Part shown: positions 1-12,800 of the stretch, one piece after another | Position numbering within the stretch: position 1 is the stretch's first letter | How the letters are laid out: each line of letters begins with the position of its first letter | Assembly: GCA_036571765.1 (NCBI GenBank) | Contig: BROE01000007.1 | Coordinates: forward strand, 372,001-436,000 | DNA length: 64,000 bases | Origin: Plecoglossus altivelis | Taxonomy: Eukaryota > Chordata > Actinopteri > Osmeriformes > Plecoglossidae | Direction: 5' to 3' | Translations under genes and position numbers: made by a program | Notes under the pieces: model-generated | What the model saw: only the letters and a program-made list of their open reading frames with translations | The model's database searches: none | What the model was told of the DNA's origin: nothing

Positions 1-546
1 TAATATGAACACAGTCAAAATCTGATCACCTCAGTAAAACACAGTACTGCAGACTTCAGCACACAAAAAACAACTTTGCATTATACAACTCTTCATACAA
101 GGCCATCGAAGGAAGGGCCGGCCATGTGGTCAACTTTCCACAGGCTGTCCTTACTCCAAATAAAATCTGGGTCAAAGAAGAAGATTTATCAACACCAACC
201 TTTTAATGGATGTACCAACACTCTCAATACACTGTTTGTGGAGACTAGACGGATTATTGGAATTTATGTGTGAAAAATCTATGTTTCCCCTTTAGTATTG
301 TGTTGACTGAATTCAACATTTAATGTAACTTCCTGTCACGTTACAATAAATCAGTCAACATTGGTATCCAAAGTATTGTAATATACTGTTTGTTTGAAAC
401 AAACAAAACATTTATCAACGTTGCCCAGACAGAATATGAAGTATATGCGCTATATATATAAGGTACATAAACCTTTCATCCCACAACCCTTGATTGTATT
501 GTAAACCACCTTGGACAACACCCCAACCAAGGAACTGACCAATGGA
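1..546. other. plcd3 intron, nothing recognised
   Basis: AT-rich sequence that should belong to the intron following the last visible plcd3 exon (5138-5254). I searched it for the expected next coding block (end of the Y domain and C2 domain) on the minus strand and found none. The small open frame at 76-273 has no recognisable domain. Confidence 0.5.
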
Positions 547-2880
547 ACTGTTTTATGGTACAGAGAGCGCATCACTGCGGCCGCTGCACCGATCCGCCTG
601 TCAATCTCACGTTCCGTCCTTCCCTCACGCGTGAACAAGACCCCGAGATACTTGAACTCCTCCACTTGAAGCAAGGGCTCCCCACCCACCCGGAGGGAGC
701 AAGCCACCTTCTTCCGGTCAAGAACCATGGCCTCAGATTTCGAGGTGCTGATTCCCATCCCGGCTGCTTCACACTCGGCTGCAAACCGCTCTAGTGCATG
801 CTGCAGGTCCCGGACTGATGGAGCCATCAGGGCAACATCATCTGCGAATAGCAGAGATGAAATCCTGTGCCCCCCGAACCAGACACCCTCCGGCCCCTGG
901 TTGTGCCTAGAAATTCTGTCCATGAAAACAATGAACAGAACCGGTGACAAAGGGCAGCCCTGGCGGAGTCTACATGCACCGAGAACAGATCCGACTTACT
1001 ACCGGCAATGCCAACACAGCTCTTGCTCCGGTCATACAGGGACCAGACGGCCCTGAGCAAAGGGCCCCGGACCCCGTACTCCCGGCAAACACCCCACAGG
1101 ACACCGCAAGGGACACGGTCGAACGCCTTCTCCAGGTCCACAAAGTACATGTGAACTGGTTGGGCACACTCCCATGAACCCTCAAGCACCCGATGAAGTG
1201 TGGAGAGCTGGTCCAGTGTTCCAAGACCAGGACGAAAACCACACCGCTCCTCCTGAATCCGAGGTTCGACTGTCGGCCCGTTTCTCTTCTCCAGTACCCT
1301 GGCATAGAGCTTACCAGGGAGGCTGAGGAGTGTGATCCCCCTTTAGTTGGAACACACCCTCCGATCCCCCTTCTTATAAAGGGGTACCAACACCCCGGTC
1401 TGCCAGTCCAACGGCACCGTCCCAAGGCGCCAAGCAATGTTGAAGAGACGTGTCAAGAGACGTGTCAGCCACGACAGCCCCACAAAATCCAGAGACTTAA
1501 GATACTCGGGGCGGATCTCATCTACCCCCGGGGCTTTGCCACTGAGTAGCCCACCTACCACCTCGGTGACTTCCGCTTGGGTGCCCCCCCGGAATCTGTG
1601 AGAAACTCTCCCGGAGGTGCGAGTTGAAGACCTCGCTGACAGAAGGCTCCGCCAGACGTTCCCAACAGACCCTCACGATACGCTTGGGCCTGCCAGGTCT
1701 GTCCGACTTCCTCCTCCACCAGCGGATCCAGCTCACGACCAGGTGGTGATCGGTTGACAGCTCCGCCCCTCTCTTTACCCGAGTGTCCGAGACACGTGGC
1801 CGGAGGTCAGAGGACACGACAACAAAGTCGATCATCGACCTTCGGCCTAGGGTGCCCTGGTGCCACGTGCACTGATGGACACCCTTGTGCTCGAACATGG
1901 TGTTCGTTATGGACAAACTGTAACTAGCACAGAAGTCCAACAACAAAACACCGCTCGGGTTCAGATCGGGGGGACCGTTCCTCCCAATCACACCTCTCCA
2001 GGTGTCACTGTCGTTACCCACATGGGCGTTGAAGTCCCCCAGCAGAACAATGGAGTCCCCGGTCGGTGCACTATCCAGTACCCCTCCCAGGGACCCCAAG
2101 AAGGCCGGGTACTCTGCACTGCTGTTCGGCCCATAGGCCGATACAACAGCGAGAGACCTGTCCCCGGCTTGAAGGCGCAGGGACACGACCCTCTCGTCTA
2201 CCGGGGTAAACCCCAACACGTGGCGGCTGAGCCACGGGGCTATGAGCAAGCCCACGCCAGCCCGCCGCCTCTCCCCGCGAGCAACGCCAGAGAAATGTAG
2301 AGTCCAGCCTCTCTCGAGGATAATGGACCCAGAACCCAGGCTGTGCGTGGAGGTGAGGCCGACTATATCTAGCCGGTAACGCTACCTCCCGCACAAGCTC
2401 GGGCTCCTTTCCTGCCAGCGAGGTGACATTCCATGTCCCCAGCGCTAGAGACCGTGTGCATGGCCTCCGTCGTCCAGGCACCTGCCCCTGACCGCCGCCC
2501 AAAACACACTGCACCGACCCCCTACGGTCCTTCCTGTGGTGGGCCTGCAGGAAGGTGATCCCACGTCGCCTTTTCGGGCTATACCCGGCCGGGTCCCATG
2601 GGCAAAGACCCGGCCACCAGGCGCTCGCCTGCGAGCACCCACCCCAGGCCTGGCTCCAGGGTGGGGCCCCGGTAACACCACTCCGGGCGACGTAGCGATT
2701 CTCTTTAGTTTTGTCTTCATAGGGGTTTTTGGTGAACCGCACTTAGTCTGGCTAGTCACCTAGGACCAGTTTGCCATGGGAGACCCTACCAGGGGCTTAT
2801 TGCCCCCGACAACATAGCTCCTGGGATCATTCAAGCACTCAAACCCCTCCACCACGTTAAGGTGTCGGTTCAAGGAGGGG
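547..2880 (-). mobile_element. Rex3 (RTE clade) LINE, copy 1, internally deleted
   Basis: Non-LTR retrotransposon in reverse orientation. The 5' end is at 2880 and the endonuclease region at about 1584-2440. It shows TWNVTSL, the GDFNAHVG motif and the STDHHLV histidine motif of an APE-type endonuclease. Reverse transcriptase fragments at 555-1570 include KAFDRVPCGVLWG and the catalytic box SSLLFADDVALMA. Bases 941-961 match the plus-strand sequence of the widely used Rex3 PCR forward primer (CGGTGAYAAAGGGCAGCCC...), which fixes the family. The copy is dead: frames are broken, two bases present in copy 2 are missing near 2385, and a deletion near 1577-1585 joins the start of the reverse transcriptase directly to the end of the endonuclease, removing the linker seen in copy 2. 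The 3' end stops near 547 without the usual GATG-like tail. It lies in an intron of plcd3, in the same orientation as the gene. Confidence 0.88.
2844..2880 (-). other. 5'-terminal hairpin of Rex3 copy 1
   Basis: Reading the element 5' to 3', its first seven bases CCCCTCC pair perfectly with GGAGGGG about 25 bases downstream, and inside them CACC pairs with GGTG. The same structure recurs at the 5' ends of the copies at 24536 and 47997, so it is a property of the element and not of the insertion site. Confidence 0.6.
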
Positions 2881-4126
2881 TCCTCGATATCCATAAACCA
2901 ATATTGGGGTGGTGCCCTGATGACTAAATACTTGATTATAGATCAAGCATATCTATTCTGAAATTATACACCCCTGTTACAGTCCCCTGAATCTGGTGTC
3001 TGGCGTGATGTGATTTACATCATGGTGTAGCTCGTTTTTCCAAGATGCACCATTGATGCATTGGTCTCGATTGAATATAATTGTTTATTTCAAAGTACCT
3101 GACACTGAAAGCTCGCAATGTACAAAGAATTTAAGTCATATGTCCCGTCCTGGTTAAAAGCAGAGATCTGTGAAATGGAACAAAGGCATTCTCAAAGGGA
3201 GCTTTACAGCTTCTCGGTGCCGCAAAACACAAGGCTTAAAAGCGGTGGAACGTTTCAAAAAATGACCACGCTGGCATCGCTGTGTGGCAGAGCTACCAAC
3301 TCTTACACGCTGGTTGTGAAATACATGGATTTGATTGGTTACACATGCTGTGCCAAATTGCATGCTTCAAATGAACTCTAGTTGTCAGCGCTGGTATGGC
3401 TTCCTAAAATGTCGCATATGCATCGATGCTAATGTGTGCTGTGCTCCCATATTTGACAAAAGTTGTCTTTTTGATAGAAAAACCTGATCAAGTCCTAAAC
3501 CGTGCAATGGAACGTAAATCCCAATGCAAGTAACGCAATCGAGACCAAGACAAACATTTTGATACCGGCGTTGTCTATGGAGTCCAAATATTAATAATAA
3601 TATTGAATTAAAATGTTAATCATTTTTGTGAATGAATAACATTTATATGAGCGAACATACAAGCACACCCCAATTAATGTTGCTGCTTATGTCATAAAAA
3701 TTTTAATAGCTACACACAAATGACAGTTATCTAGTTATCCTCATAGCATCCAGTAAAATTGTTGAAACTATAATTTTGTATAGACTATACATACTATAAA
3801 TATATTTTTTTTTAGGTTATAACCGTTTTAACATTTTTATCTGCCGATAGAAAAGTGAATCACTTTGAGAGACAGGCTAAACATGTCAGCCCTGGTATGA
3901 TTTTTAAAATAATACTGGGTGATGAATTTATTTGTTATGGACATCCAATTTATAAAAGATATTTTATAAATTGGATATTTTCCCTTAAAAATTATTATTG
4001 TTACTAATGTCAACATACAAATTGTGCTGACCTACACACAAATGTCTATCTAATGAAATTCATAGAATTAAAAAGAATTTATTTTAAAAATAATTTTGCA
4101 TACATTTGCATTAATATTTTTACGGT
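2881..4126. other. plcd3 intron; unassigned sequence with an inverted repeat
   Basis: AT-rich intronic DNA between Rex3 copy 1 and the hAT-like element. No exon is recognisable. The 87-codon open frame at 3118-3381 has no domain I know. The only structure seen is the 13-bp inverted repeat described separately. Confidence 0.45.
3061..3548. repeat. 13-bp perfect inverted repeat bounding 488 bp
   Basis: TTGGTCTCGATTG at 3061-3073 is the exact reverse complement of 3536-3548. The enclosed 462 bp are less AT-rich than their surroundings and hold an 87-codon open frame. This could be an unclassified small transposon or chance; no flanking target duplication is obvious. Confidence 0.4.
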
Positions 4127-4589
4127 CAGGGGTCGGCAAATGTTACCAGTTTCAACCTTAGAATACAACTAACAGAAGGGTGAAGAGTAAATTTGTTTTA
4201 TTTGTTCTGTAATTTCTTCCCACTTATCACGCACATAGGTAATCCAGCCTTGTTGGTGATGAAGGCAAATTAATCTGTCCATGCAGAATGAATTTCTCTA
4301 TTTTCTATATCTCTTTTATTTATTTTATTTTTCATGGCTAGTGCAGGGTTCACACACTCCAGACGCCACCAGGTAAAGGCGAGGGCTATAGACGTTGATG
4401 TGATGCATATTTTACTTGACAAATTATTTTTTTTTAAATTGTATTAGATGTTAACGTAACATGCAAACCCCACCTGTGCATTAAAATAAACAAAATAATC
4501 ATAATCAAGACACAACACGTTTTTTCCACCAAGGCCAAAGGAAGCCACTAAAGGACGCTGAAGAGCCGCACACGAGTTGTTGACCCCTG
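4127..4589. mobile_element. hAT-like non-autonomous element (MITE)
   Basis: The left end CAGGGGTCGGCAA and the right end TTGTTGACCCCTG form imperfect terminal inverted repeats. Ends of the type CAGGGGTC...GACCCCTG are typical of hAT (Charlie-like) MITEs. The 463-bp interior has no coding capacity. A clean 8-bp target duplication is not visible, which fits an old insertion. It lies in the same plcd3 intron as Rex3 copy 1. Confidence 0.6.
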
Positions 4590-5137
4590 ATTTAGGCTAT
4601 AATCGTCTGAATTACATATTTGTGCAAGGGAGTCCCTGCTGCAAAGAAAAGCAAATCACAGGCTTGAAAAAATTGGAGGATGCACACCTGGTAGCAATTG
4701 AAAAAACTGGAGGAAAATAGCTTTAAACTACCTTCTTCTAGTGTGTTTTTAAACTAAAACAATACACTGAGTTATAAAAACACTTACCTAGTATAAGTAA
4801 AGAAAGTACTTTTTCTCTTCATTGCTGTGACATATGGTAATGACTCACAAAAAAACAATCACACCCCGTCTGAAGGTGTTAAAAGGTCTATTATCTTTCA
4901 GGGGGGATTTCCACAGATTTATATTATCTACAGGGCTTTCTCTTCTAGAGCATTCCAGGTATACCAAAATTGAGTTACTCATATTTTCTTCATCTATTTT
5001 CAAACTATCACACATACTTTGAGAGTTTACGATCTGCACTTTCACATTCTATAAAAAACTGAGAAATTATCCTTTGCTGACATTGACCTTGACATAACAA
5101 TTCTGGTCATTCCAGATCAAGGTGACTGTGTACCTAC

Positions 5138-6784
5138 CAATCTGGCATCCTCCATTCCACATTTCTTGTGGGTCATAGTTGGAGGACTGGAGGCGCTGGC
5201 CTGAGGGGTAGATTCTACTCAGCTGATGACTGTTGTGACGTACAAAATACTTCCCTGTAAGATTGAGAGCAACAGAGAGTTTAAGGGATGTTGAGACAAA
5301 CCACACACAAGACTTAGTTATGTGTGTTAATGTAATGTACACTCGAAAACATCTGGATTTATTTTTAAAAGTTATGTCAAGGGTTCCATACAGCTGTGTT
5401 GAGTCATTTAAAAGAAACTTGGTTTAACAATACTAGTCCACAGTGCCCGGGATGCAGTCAGTGATTAAGACGTAAGTGAAACACATAGGTATACAATACA
5501 GATTCCTTGAACTACAGATAATGCACGGTGCCCACAATGATGTTGACAAAGATAGATTTTTGGAATCATAGATTGGGCGGCTGCAGTGATGTAGCTGGTG
5601 ATGGTAGTTCTTGTGGTTCTCAGTGGTTATTGTACCTATGTTTCTCTGATCACAATTAGAATTATCTGTCATATCTGAAGTACTTGTTCAACCGGCATCT
5701 ATTCTAGTCAAATTAGCAATGCTGTGATAGCCAACATCTATGCAAATTATTATGCACCATTCATTAATATTCTGTTTCCTAGGTTATAAATTGCTTGTGT
5801 TGATCAAAATGTACTATATTGGTTCTTTATTCAAATGTTTTACTACCACAAACATCTAAACATTTAGTCCATAACAGAAGTAATTGCATGCACAATGGTT
5901 GAGACAGTTGTCATAATTGTAGGCCTAATTCACCATACATCTCTTGTACATTGCAATGTGCAGGCAGTTTTGACATCTGTAAACACGTTCATTCGGTTAA
6001 TAACATTCACTGATCTACACTGAAAGGATAGCTACATATTGTCATCATGATAGCTAGCCAGCCCCTATGAAAGCAGCTGAATATTTTCCCTAATATTCAT
6101 TGTATTATTTAAAGTTAAAATGCCAAACAACGTCAATCACGGTATTGAACGGTTGGGTTATTAAGAGGACACTCTCCGAATATGAACTTCACAGAGTGCT
6201 CAGTTCTTGAGGTGATTGTGGGAAACTAAACTCATTCTAATTACTACACACACACACAGATTCATGGCATAATTCGAGATATATTCAGATTGATTCAAGT
6301 AAATACCACAGTGAACTGAGTGCCTACTAAAATATTACATTACATACATATAACATCACATTCAACTGAAAAAAGGTTGTTACCTAATTTAGTGAAATCT
6401 TTTGGTTAACTAAAGAACCACCCTTTTAGACAATGCATGTGGTATATGTCTCTTGCCTTTTGAAAGAGGTTTGTGTGGATTGTTGAGTAGGATTGGGAAC
6501 ATAGGCTGTGCAGTACCCAAATAAGGACTAACTTGTATGCTACAACGATATTTATTTCACCTCAACTTTCACTGACTTAAACAAACATCTAGTAATTTAA
6601 ACTAACACCCTTCTTTAGAATATACAACACACCTGACACAACATTACCTGCTGACATGTATTTGCTGAGTGATACAAGGCGATTTATTAAAAGAGGACAA
6701 CAGTGACCTTTTTCAAGTATGCGATGCTTAACATGCAAAAACACTTTATTCCTCCACAGAAGATAAACAGACATGCTCAAACAC

Positions 6785-6820
<36 letters not shown>

Positions 6821-9800
6821 TACCTGAGTCTTTGATATGTTTGACGGCCTCACTCTCTGAGAAGGAGGACATCTCAGTAGGTAGTTTCTTGACCTCAAAA
6901 CCTTTAAAGGAAACACTGCGAGTATATACCACCAGCTCTGACAGTTCTGCACTCAGCTTCGAGACATGTGGCTACGGAGGAACATACACACAAACAGCAG
7001 ATTAACATTAAACAGTATGGGCATTAATAAACATGTAGATACAAGTGTCACTTTTGTTGCAGGGACAAACAGACCCACACTGAGGAGCCCACTGAAAAAC
7101 ACACACACTTCCCACCTCAAAAAAACAAAACACATTCAGTCCACTCAGTAGATTACTTATAGCTTTCTCACCTTCTTCTCCTCTGCGCTCCTCTTGTGTT
7201 TTTTGTCTGCACGGGAGCTCTCTTCTTCTGAGGAACTGATGTCTGAGGAACTGCAGGAACTCTGTAGCTCTGTCCAACTTTTCTTCTTCCCTTTCACTAG
7301 AATCTTTCCCTTAAGAGCCTAAAGACAATATGATAAAACAATAGATGGGGAATATGATATATAGGGGAAGTGTTTATTCTCCAGGCAAACTTTACCTGCA
7401 GCTATTTAGAATCACTAGAGTCTAAAATATTTAAAGGAAATAGTGCCAGAGGCACAATGCAAAATGGATCTAAATAGAGTCTTTGGATTACTTGTGAAAG
7501 GTAAACTAGATTTAAAGACATGAAAACCCTCTGGTGAACCCAAATTAAGCAATAAGTGTAGCAAGGAAGGATTTGACAAGATTGTCTACTTGGTCATAGT
7601 TGTGTAAGGAGATACTAAGCAAGACCATATGGAGACACCATCAATTAATACATCTACAGTAAAGGAACATTCCCAACAGTTCATTCACCTGTGGTGAAGG
7701 TAAAGTCTCGAGCGGCTCTTCGTTGAGGGGCTTGGTAAGCAGCTTGTCTCCAAGGATGGAGCGCAGATGACGGGCCATCACTGACTGCTGCTCCACTGAG
7801 CAGTGGTTCTCCAAGGAAAGGATCAGAGGATAAGGAGAGCTCTGGAGTCAAATGGATCATTTACATATTAAATTACATTTTCAACAATACAGTTGAAAAG
7901 CTGCCAATTGTATAAACTAATAGTTCAAAACTATCAGGACTGTATTGATAGACAATTGTAGGAAAACAACATTTAGTGTTTTGAATATTGCTAATAGCTC
8001 ACTTTAAAGGCGTACTCTTCTATAGTCTCAATGACGTCTGTGAACAACACTTTGGAGGTCAGTGTGTGACCATGGTAGATAACTGGTTCTCCTTTATCAC
8101 CATCCCAACAGTCTAGCTCTACACAACGACAGCCATGATTCAGGGCCCTGAGAGGAAGAACACACACACAGTAATGCACAGTTGTGTTTATGTATGTGGG
8201 TTTTTATGCATACACTGCCTGTGTACAGGTTGTTGTCATGCCATGTTGTGTACCTGATATAAGGCTCTGTGCTGCTGTCACCTGTCAGCTGGTCTTTAGT
8301 GAGGTAGGTGTTATGTGAGGAGGAAATGAAATAATGGGCCAAGGGCCGGGTCATATCCTGGTAGATTGTTGCATGGTCAGGGTTAAACACAGCATTCTTG
8401 TGGGACAGCATGTACATGGTGAAACCATTAGGTGTCATGAAGTGGTTCTTCTGAGCTGCACAGGGCAAAATAAGCAATGTTTAATGTTTTGAATAGTTAC
8501 TGTAATATAAATCTTAGTATATATGAGTTTAATTGAGTAAAAATAGAGTAATATAATAGAAGAGTGTAATATTGGACCACATTGCAGAAATTAGCACTGC
8601 AGTTGACAGTTAGTGTACCCCACTCGTTGAGCTCATAGGTGAGGATTAGACTCTGAGCGTGGGCTACAGAGGCATCCTCTCCTTGGTCCTTCAAGAATTT
8701 TCTCAGGTCCACAGTAGAGAGAACACATCCGTTAGATGAATAGCACTGGAACACTGCATCTAGTTCAGGTCGTCGTAGCATTTCTCGGCAGAACATTTCT
8801 ATCTCACTGTGGTCCAGGCGGTTGTCCAGGGAGCGATCACACTTCTATGAAAGCAAAAGAGGAAGAGACACCGTCCCGCTTTAAAATACCAACGGTCTAA
8901 TACATTTTTCAAACAGCACAACATAGGTCAGTAAAGCAAAAAGATATGGAATGATTACTTGCATTTAGTCAAGGTAGCGGAAGTACCAAGACAGACCAAA
9001 CGGAAGTAACGTAGCCTAACTAATTTTGGGTGATTTTCAAAAAGATTCTCAATTAGGCTATTAAATACTATGTTCATTTTAGTTTTCATTATGCTTGGAG
9101 TTGCAAAATTCAGAGGAAGATAGTTGGCACTGAAGGTGCTAGCTAACTGATTTTTTTATAATGTGACACATTGATTTTGTCTTCATTTCAAATCCAAATT
9201 ATACTTGTTATTATTGTGGGTAATGGCAATGACAACAAGACTTTTAATGAACCCAACACTTGGATGGTAGATAAAGGGGGCCCACACAAATAATAATAAT
9301 CCCTTTGTACCAACCTTGAACAGGGTAGACGCATATTGTTCACTGACGTCAATGTTGATCATCTGCAGCAAGGTCTGAACCTCCTCGTAGCTCATCTTCC
9401 CATCGTGGTTCTGATCGGCCCGTCTCAGGTAACCATGAATCCAAGTGCCAAGAGTCAAGGACAATAATGCCTCACAATGCATGAGGATCAATGTACAGCC
9501 TGAGCTAAAGTGGCGTGCCAGGTAGGTAGGACCTACTAGTGTAAAGTTGGTGTCAGTTCTGTCAGTTCCTTTCACATCACTACACAAGCATGCATGGCAA
9601 ACTAATATGGCTAATCACACCAGTAGACAAGCAGTCTTGACAAAGTAATTTTGCTAATCACACCATTAGTCCTTGCAAGAAATAACCTCAAGAATCCTTT
9701 AAATGTGTGTTATCAATAAATACAACATTTCACGGCAGCCATGTCACTATGTCGGCAGCCATTAATCAAATTCAGTTTTAAACTATAAGATCATCAGGTA

Positions 9801-12800
9801 TGTCTTTTCTTGAATTTGTGATGAATGACAAAGGAAAATGTTGATGTCATCAGCCAAATGCTGCATAATGATTTTTGATTGTAAGGATAAATGACAATTT
9901 TACACAGATTGTGTGATTTAAATGCATCAAATGAAAAATTGGCAAAGTCATTCCCACTCAAGATGAGGAACAGAACACTATACAAGTTCAGCCAGCTTTA
10001 GTTAGTTGCGCTTAACCTTATCGCTCTAAACATTAAACACAAAAAAAACATTTAATGTAAAACGTAAGTTAATGTTTTTTCCATATTTTGACGGAAAAGA
10101 TATTGGTCAAGCTTTTCTTTCTGGGTCATGTTTTCTGCACGTGCCTGAAGCGTGCGAATGCCACGAACCCACTGCAGCGCTTCTTCTTCACTCTGGCAAC
10201 GTAAGTCTAGGCTCTTCCTGCTGCCCTTGAAGACCACTGTCAGACACTGGCTCTCAGGGACCGAGTCTGCCGCCCGTCGAAGGGTCTCCGACTGGAAGCC
10301 CTCACGCACACACTCCACATCTGTTACTGAGACTGAGGAACAGGAAGGCGGGACATGAGAAGTAGAGACACTGAACAGACCAGTGGACATGTGGACACTG
10401 TGTTTTTAGTGAAAGATTAAAAAAATAACTCTTTGTACTTTAATGGGAATACAGTGCTCTATTATGCAATATAGGCATGCATCTCTCATAGATGTCATGA
10501 AAAAAGAAACACTGAAAACATCTACCACACAGTCCAAATATATAACCTGTCTCTATAAATGGCAATACAATACTCCTCACATTCAGGCACACTTAGAAAA
10601 AAAGTGCAAAAAATGTTGCGAACCACCTATCAATGTAACGGTTACATAAATCTACATTCTTAAACCTTGTGTACACTTTTTTCTATGTTTAATGTGTACT
10701 GAACTGAAGAGAGATGGGTGATGCAGTCTTAGGTTTGATTGCCACTTCGACCTAATCCTTTCCCAGGTGGGTTATCTCTTGGCATTTTTTGATTTGGGAT
10801 TTGCATGTTTTATCCCAGTTCTATGTCCACTACAAAGAACCCTGTAAAACACCCATCTATTTTCTTTCGCTTTATCTGCGGCTGGGTTGCAGGGGTAGCA
10901 GTCTGAGCAGGGATGTCCAGACTTCCTTCTCCAGCACTTCCAGGGGGATTCCGAGGCGTTCCCAGACCAGACAAGAGACATAGTCCCTCCAGCGTGTCCT
11001 GGGTCTCCCCCAGGGCCGCCTCCCAGTGGGACATGCCCGGAACAACTCCCAACGGAGGTGTCCAGGAGGCATCCAAAACAGATGCCCGAGCCACCTCAGC
11101 TGGCTCCTCTCAATGTGGAGGGGCAGCGGCTCTTCTCCGAGTTCCTCCCATGTGACCGAGCTCCTCACCCTATCTCTAAGGGAGCACCCGGCCACTCTGC
11201 GAGTAAACTCTTTTCAACCGCTTGTATCCGCGATCTTGTCCTTTCATCATTGCCCAAAGCTCATGACCATAGGTGAGAGTAGGAACGCAAATTGACTGGT
11301 AAATTGAGAGCTCTGTCTTGTAGCTCAGCTCCTTCTTCACCACAACAGTCCGATACAGAGATCTCATCACTGCAGCCGCTGCACTGATCCACTTGTCAAT
11401 CTCATGCTCCATCTTTCCCTCCGGTCATACAGGGACCGGACAGCCCTGAGCAAAGGACCCTGTTGTCCCAGAAAAAACCCCACAGGACACCACAAGGGAC
11501 ACGGTCGAATGCCTTCTTCAGATTCACAAAGCACATGTGGACTGGTTGGGCAAACTCCCATGGACCCTCAAGCACCCGATGGAGAGTATAGACCTGGTCC
11601 AGTGTTCCACGACCAGGACGAAAAGCACACTGCCGTCCTGGATACGAGGGTCGACTATTGGTCGGATTCTCCTCTATGACTGCTTCCACACCAAATGAGA
11701 ATGTGCGGTGGCAAAAAAAAAAATATTTTTTAAATTTCTATGTCAATTTGTATTAACTTTCACAGTGACAGAAAAAGCTTCAACCAATTACATGCAAGAA
11801 AACAAAGGTGACGTCACAGCAACAATGGATCTTCTGATCGCTTGCGTGTCTACGCATCCCGTTTTGTTTGAAAAAACTAACCAAAACTACAAGGACAACC
11901 AACTCGGCTATCATGACTGTGAGTATGTTGTGTGATAGTTATTTCTTGTTGTATAGTCCTTTGCTGTTGTAGGCTTGCATATTTGGGATAGAAAGCTAAC
12001 GCTGTTATTGTCATAGACAGACAGTGTTTACTTTGAAAATGTTACTAAATGTAGTGAGACTATTTAGGGCTGCTTTTAGGATACTATACATTCTTGGTGT
12101 GACAGTTTTTAATTGAATGATTTTGACTTGACGTGTGTTAAATGTATGTCTACTCAGTTTTTGTTTTAGTTGAAGTTTAAAAAAATATGGAAAAACCTCA
12201 GGGACACCTATGTGAGGAAAAGGAGAGAGAAAAAAAAAACTTAAAGTGGGCAGGCAGGAAAACAGAGGAAGCAGTGTAAGTACATGGACAAGTTGAGGCT
12301 TCAACTTTTTTCATAAGGTATCTGTAGCCTGTTTAGTCATTCAGATTTATATGTTTATGTTATTTGCATTCTTTTTCAACTTAATTGTTGTATTTCAGAG
12401 TTTGTATAATGAGGTGGCACCGAATGCTTTTGAGAAGGTTTTTTTTTTTAATGCAGGAAAACTAGTGCATCAAATAGATTTACAATGACAAGTGTGCTGT
12501 AGTGTGCTATGTTAAATGCAGTTTATGAGGCAAAGGGCCTTTAATCTCCACCCAACAAAGCAGGTTACAGTGCGCCTATCATTGTGAATCCATTTGATGC
12601 ACCAGATTTCCTGTGTTCAGAAATAGAATGGTGTGATATCATATAATTATGAGAGACAACGGTTCACGTGACGAACCTGCCATGGAACTTGGCCCGCTGG
12701 TGAGTTAAAATAATAGTCTAAATGTATCCCGCACCCTTAGTGCCTCAGCTGATGCCCTGTACCCTCCAAGACCTCTAATGTCATTCAGCTCACTGCCCCC

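Noticed and set aside
1860..2300. 146-codon plus-strand frame, repeated identically at 23510-23950
   Set aside because: Antisense shadow of the Rex3 endonuclease; identical because the two Rex3 copies are nearly identical, not because it is conserved as a protein.
1..5137. plcd3 C2-domain exons
   Set aside because: I looked for the expected VALNFQT and C2 blocks on the minus strand and found none; they must lie beyond the left edge.
10052..10103. Reading exon 3 of plcd3 on through LDQYLFRQNMEKT
   Set aside because: This is intron sequence; the AT-AC intron begins right after LD plus two bases, and the read-through loses the conserved LDHWIH.
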